NCBI GenBank assembly: GCA_034008185.1
Contig: CM067084.1
Location: 67,428,612 to 67,492,611 of the forward strand
Length of the DNA: 64,000 nucleotides
From: Gorsachius magnificus
Lineage: Eukaryota; Chordata; Aves; Pelecaniformes; Ardeidae
Direction of reading: 5' to 3'
The number at the start of each line of letters is the position of its first letter. Position 1 is the first letter of the stretch. The notes under the pieces were generated by a model. It worked only from the letters and a program-made list of their open reading frames with translations, ran no database searches and was not told the origin of the DNA. The position numbers and the translations under genes are program-made. This document shows, one piece after another, positions 60,601 to 64,000 of this stretch.

Positions 60601-62399
60601 GGTTGCTGGCTAGTGTGTAGCCATATTTAACAGGAAAAAAAAAAGTTTTAAAAAGGCCTAAGGGAAACCAGTCCAAATCACTTACATGAGGTTCTACTTT
60701 CAGGCCACCAAGGAAATGGGAGTGTGTCTAGTTCAGCTCTGGGGTTCATGGGCACAAATATTAGTCCCATAGGGCCGATAGTACAAAAACTGCACACACT
60801 TGGTCACACCTGCTGCCACATTGCTCTGTAATCCGTGGGGTGGAGCAGGGAATGACTGCGTGGCACGAGGCTATTTAAATTTTACACCCACCGTTACCAC
60901 ACAGTTTCTGCATGACTGGTGGCCTCCTGAGAATGTGTCTCTGTGGCTAAAGGGAAAAAAATGTACTGCCAAAGAAAACATAAACATAATTATGCCCTGA
61001 GTTGGTATGAATAACCTGAGAAAGACATGCAGAATCTTCTGCCCTTGCAAAGTTTTCCCATGTATTTCAGGGATTTTCCCTATTGTTATGTTCACAAGTC
61101 AACGCAGCTGTAAGTCGCAGATTTCTTTTGTCATTAATTTCACTAAAAAACATTCAGTGGGGAGAAGCATAAGTTTTTTCTCCTTTCCCTGAGAAAATGG
61201 TGCAAGGATGCTAAAGAGAGCTGTGGCAGCTGTGCTTGTTCCCTGGGTCATCCCTGCTGTGCTGCTCTGGCCCAGGAGGTGGGCAGAACTCCAGGCGGTT
61301 TCCCTCCAGGGAGGGCGTTCATGACAGTAGGATCTTTTCTCGTCTATTATGAAAAATATCAAGGGAATAACGAAAAGTGCACCAAGAGCATCTTCAAATT
61401 CCTCTATTGCCTCTTTGGCTGAGTTTCTGAAATCACAAAGGAACAGTTCAGCTGCTTTGGCCAAAGCTTTTCAGCTTGACGAGCATCCTTGGTTGACCAC
61501 TTTGTGACACTTTGAAGCAGCCTGGTCATATTTTCAAAAATCGAATAGGGTTCATCAGAGTCCTTTAGAATATCTAGTATTACCTATTTCGATTTTGTAC
61601 AATCACTGCGTATGGGTAAACTTTCAATTTTTTATGCTTATCTGTTATCACTAGATGTTAGCAGGCATGTGCTTTACGAACATGGTTAAACTCATATAAC
61701 CTTTTTTTTCAAATGTACAGTGGAATTGTGGAAACTGCAAATACGGCTCATTGTGCTCCATTAGAGAGAGAAGAATTTCCCAGCTAAGTGTTTTTGCACT
61801 TGCTTAGTGAAGAAAGCTGTAGGTGTTGAAATTCTTTAGAGAAAATCCAGGTACACAATCACTATTAAAGTGCCTAACAGTATCAAGCTCTCTTTTAATT
61901 GCTGTTATTCAAGGTAGTTTTCAAACTGCCTCTCAATGTCAAACCATTTTCCAGAGATATTGACAAATGGAAGTAATATTATTTAAGGTCATAACTTCTG
62001 TCAAAATGAATTCCATATGTCATTAGCTCAGGATTCATTTATGTCAGAGGAAGGGTCTGATCCAGCAAGTCTTGTATACCAAGTATAGATTTATTTCATA
62101 TGGGAATTTTTGGTGGCCGAGTGACATGAAGACCAAAACATAAAGAGTTAATAATGCACAATCTCAAAAAGAACACTATGACCAGTAAGGGTTAAAGCAT
62201 CTTTTCCTGGTTTCTGACCTAATGTTTTACTTCAGCCTATAGTAGCCATAGGTAACACTCAAAATAAATCACATTAACAGGTTCCCCAAAGCGGTCAAAT
62301 TACACGATTACTTAAGAAAACCCCTGGGTACATGTGTGCGCATTATGTGCTGTATCAATGCAAAAAGACAGCAAGCAAGAGTAAAAAAGCTATACTTTT
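57694..62399. other. Non-coding DNA, no gene recognised
   Basis: Open frames of 100-121 codons occur (59193-59495 minus, 59661-59981 plus, 60280-60597 minus, 61099-61464 minus) without recognised domains. The last follows an acceptor-like CCTTTGTGATTTCAG at 61427 on the minus strand and starts with an acidic, then hydrophobic stretch, but has no donor or partner exon. Confidence 0.6.
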
Positions 62400-62960
62400 T
62401 ATTTTGCCAATGAATCTGTTGCACTTTGCAATGTTTAAGTGGGCTTATACAACATAAACATTTGGGACATTTAACATATCAAGCTCAAATAAAAATGACA
62501 CGCAGATCGTTCACTTCTGAAGCTGCCTTGTGTTCAGTTATTGGAACACTCCATCCCTGTGGTTTCCGAAATATTATAAGTATATATTCCAGATTAAACT
62601 TTCTATTTTCCTCAAGGTAGTGTTGCTTTTCAGCCCTCAATGGCTTGGTTTTTGCCTAAAGAATCAGGTCCTATCAGCAAAATCAAAGGCGATTACACAG
62701 CTCAGTAGTCATTTAGGATTTCTGTGGCTCAATTAAGCATGTATAGCATGCCACAGCCACTGAGACTCTGTTTATTCAGTGAAAGTGCTCTGTAATTTAT
62801 TTAAAATAATCCATCTTTAACAAATAAAGAGGCCATTGACTGGCCATCGCTGCAGGCATCCATTTAAATGCTGCCTTCTTGATGGTCTGTTTTGCTGGTT
62901 TAAGTTAAATACCTGACAAAAGTGATTCAGTTTTTTGGAAATAAGATTTGTATGCATGAT
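62400..62960. promoter_or_regulatory. Candidate conserved non-coding block
   Basis: About 560 bp of complex, repeat-free sequence with A/T-rich factor-like motifs: ATTTATTTAAAATAATCC near 62796, CCATTTAAATGC near 62860, and a TGGCCATCG region at 62841. It has the texture of deeply conserved enhancers, but this is a subjective reading without alignment. Confidence 0.22.
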
Positions 62961-63278
62961 GTTTATTTTCTTTTACACCAGTAATCAGTTAGAACTTCTT
63001 TTTAACAGATTGACCATTAAAAATGATTAATGCTATTAAGTCTGATAATAACAGATTGTGACTGCCAGCTCGCTCTGTGTGTGCGTGTGAGTGCGTGTGT
63101 GTGTGTTTAAAACTGCTCAGGATTTGTGTCTTTATGACACTTTGCTAATCATGTTAGACCTATTACTGTATACATATATTGAAAATTAGATTAGATGACT
63201 ACAGCCAGTGACAAAAACTCTTTTCTTTCCCAATGTGCAGCTTGATTTTTTTTTTCTTTTCCCACTTGACTATTTCAG
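62961..63278. other. Non-coding DNA with a TG-rich microsatellite
   Basis: Holds the imperfect (TG)n at 63076-63107 and a pyrimidine tract leading to the acceptor at 63278. Nothing else seen. Confidence 0.6.
63076..63107. repeat. Imperfect (TG)n microsatellite
   Basis: TG/CG units interrupted by C and A substitutions, ending in about six clean GT units. Confidence 0.9.
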
Positions 63279-63380
63279 AAATGAGTCATTCATCTAAGCA
63301 ACACCAGCAAGCTGCCATAAAGACCCGTCAGTACTAGTGGATCTTCTCTGAGCATCAAAAGATTGCAGTATAAGTTCCTG
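63279..63380 (+). other. 102-nt non-coding exon candidate
   Basis: The acceptor is strong: a pyrimidine tract (TTTTTTTTTTCTTTTCCCAC) leading to GACTATTTCAG at 63278. The donor CCTG/GTAAGTGCC at 63381 is near-consensus. All three plus frames carry stops inside the 102 nt, so it would be untranslated or belong to a long non-coding RNA. A perfect AP-1 palindrome ATGAGTCAT lies at 63281-63289, so an enhancer is an alternative. A second strong acceptor (TTTTTGCTTTTCTTACAG) ends at 63892 and could receive the splice across 511 bp. Confidence 0.28.
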
Positions 63381-64000
63381 GTAAGTGCCGTTACTTGTTG
63401 CACTGGAACATGACCAACTCAGAAGAAGCTTTTTCTCTGTAACGAGAAACAGCCATTAAAAACCATCTTGGGAATAGGTCAAAGTACAGTGCTAAATTTC
63501 CACTGGAAAGGCAATAGAGAAGGCTATTGGTTAAAGGACTGCTTCTTAGGGTTAAGGATAAATAAAACTCTGGTAGCCACAATGGCACCTCCTGTCCAGC
63601 AGCCACACAGTATAGCTGTGTCTTGTCCTCTTTTCAGACTTAAAAAAAGAAAAACAACCCACCAAGAACAACATCAACCTTAGAGGAGGTGAAACTAAGC
63701 TGTTTGTGTTATTGAATAATGGCTTTTTAATGGTAGTTAAACAGAATCATGGACAGCACTCAATATTTCTTTATGCAAGCATCTAAAGAGAATATGTCAC
63801 GTGTTCACAGAATTTCAAAGTCAGAGTAATGCATGTGCTTTGATGCAGTAAGCTTATTCTCACACTATTTTTTCTTTTTGCTTTTCTTACAGAAGCCTTA
63901 CTAATAGTTCGTTTGTACTTCCTTAGATGAGAATAATTTTTCAATGCATGTTGTTTGAAGAATGGTTAATTCTATTTTAAACATGAAGATTTATTCTGGA
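63381..64000. other. Non-coding DNA at window end
   Basis: Carries the possible downstream acceptor at 63892 and no open frame above about 71 codons. Nothing else is recognised before the window ends. Confidence 0.6.

Noticed and set aside
63061..63110. TG-rich tract as a regulatory element
   Set aside because: A plain imperfect dinucleotide repeat explains it.

Overview
The window reads as nuclear DNA of a bird. The clearest markers are two CR1 LINE 3' ends with the avian signature: a plus-strand copy at 6511-6832 that closes on the ATTCTATGATTC octamer repeat, and a minus-strand copy at 8239-8446 that begins in the usual GTTGGAAGGGACC block. A more decayed CR1-type end lies at about 3195-3385. 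MIR-like relics at 41335-41435 and 43440-43512, overall AT-richness, CpG depletion, many homopolymer and dinucleotide tracts and the lack of long open frames also fit an amniote intergenic or intronic region.

I found no gene that I can name. Apart from the CR1 reverse-transcriptase tail, no open frame encodes a protein family I recognise. The longest (168 codons, 38888-39394 minus) is within what chance gives in 128 kb of double-strand reading. No rRNA, tRNA, microRNA, CRISPR array or complete mobile element was seen. The layout is: 1-6500 plain AT-rich DNA with one old CR1 relic; 6.5-8.5 kb two younger CR1 ends around a purine-rich stretch; 8.5-9.3 kb a GC-richer patch; 9.3-15.4 kb plain; 15.4-16.1 kb a GC-rich patch; 16-30 kb plain, with a block near 26.0-26.5 kb that looks like a conserved regulatory element; 30.2-30.7 kb a (GT)10 tract, a G-quadruplex-prone G-rich stretch and a long pyrimidine tract; 31-41 kb plain with a 22-bp perfect palindrome at 35.8 kb; 41-44 kb MIR relics; 48 kb an inverted forkhead-like pair; 54-57 kb several splice-flanked open blocks and a small CpG-rich patch; 62.4-64 kb enhancer-like DNA and a splice-flanked non-coding exon candidate.

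The parts do not form an operon or a visible pathway. The best reading is a large intron or gene-poor interval, poor in young transposons, that could carry long-range regulatory elements and perhaps exons of a non-coding transcript. Exon and enhancer calls are inferences from local signals only; alignment to other amniote genomes and RNA-seq would decide them.
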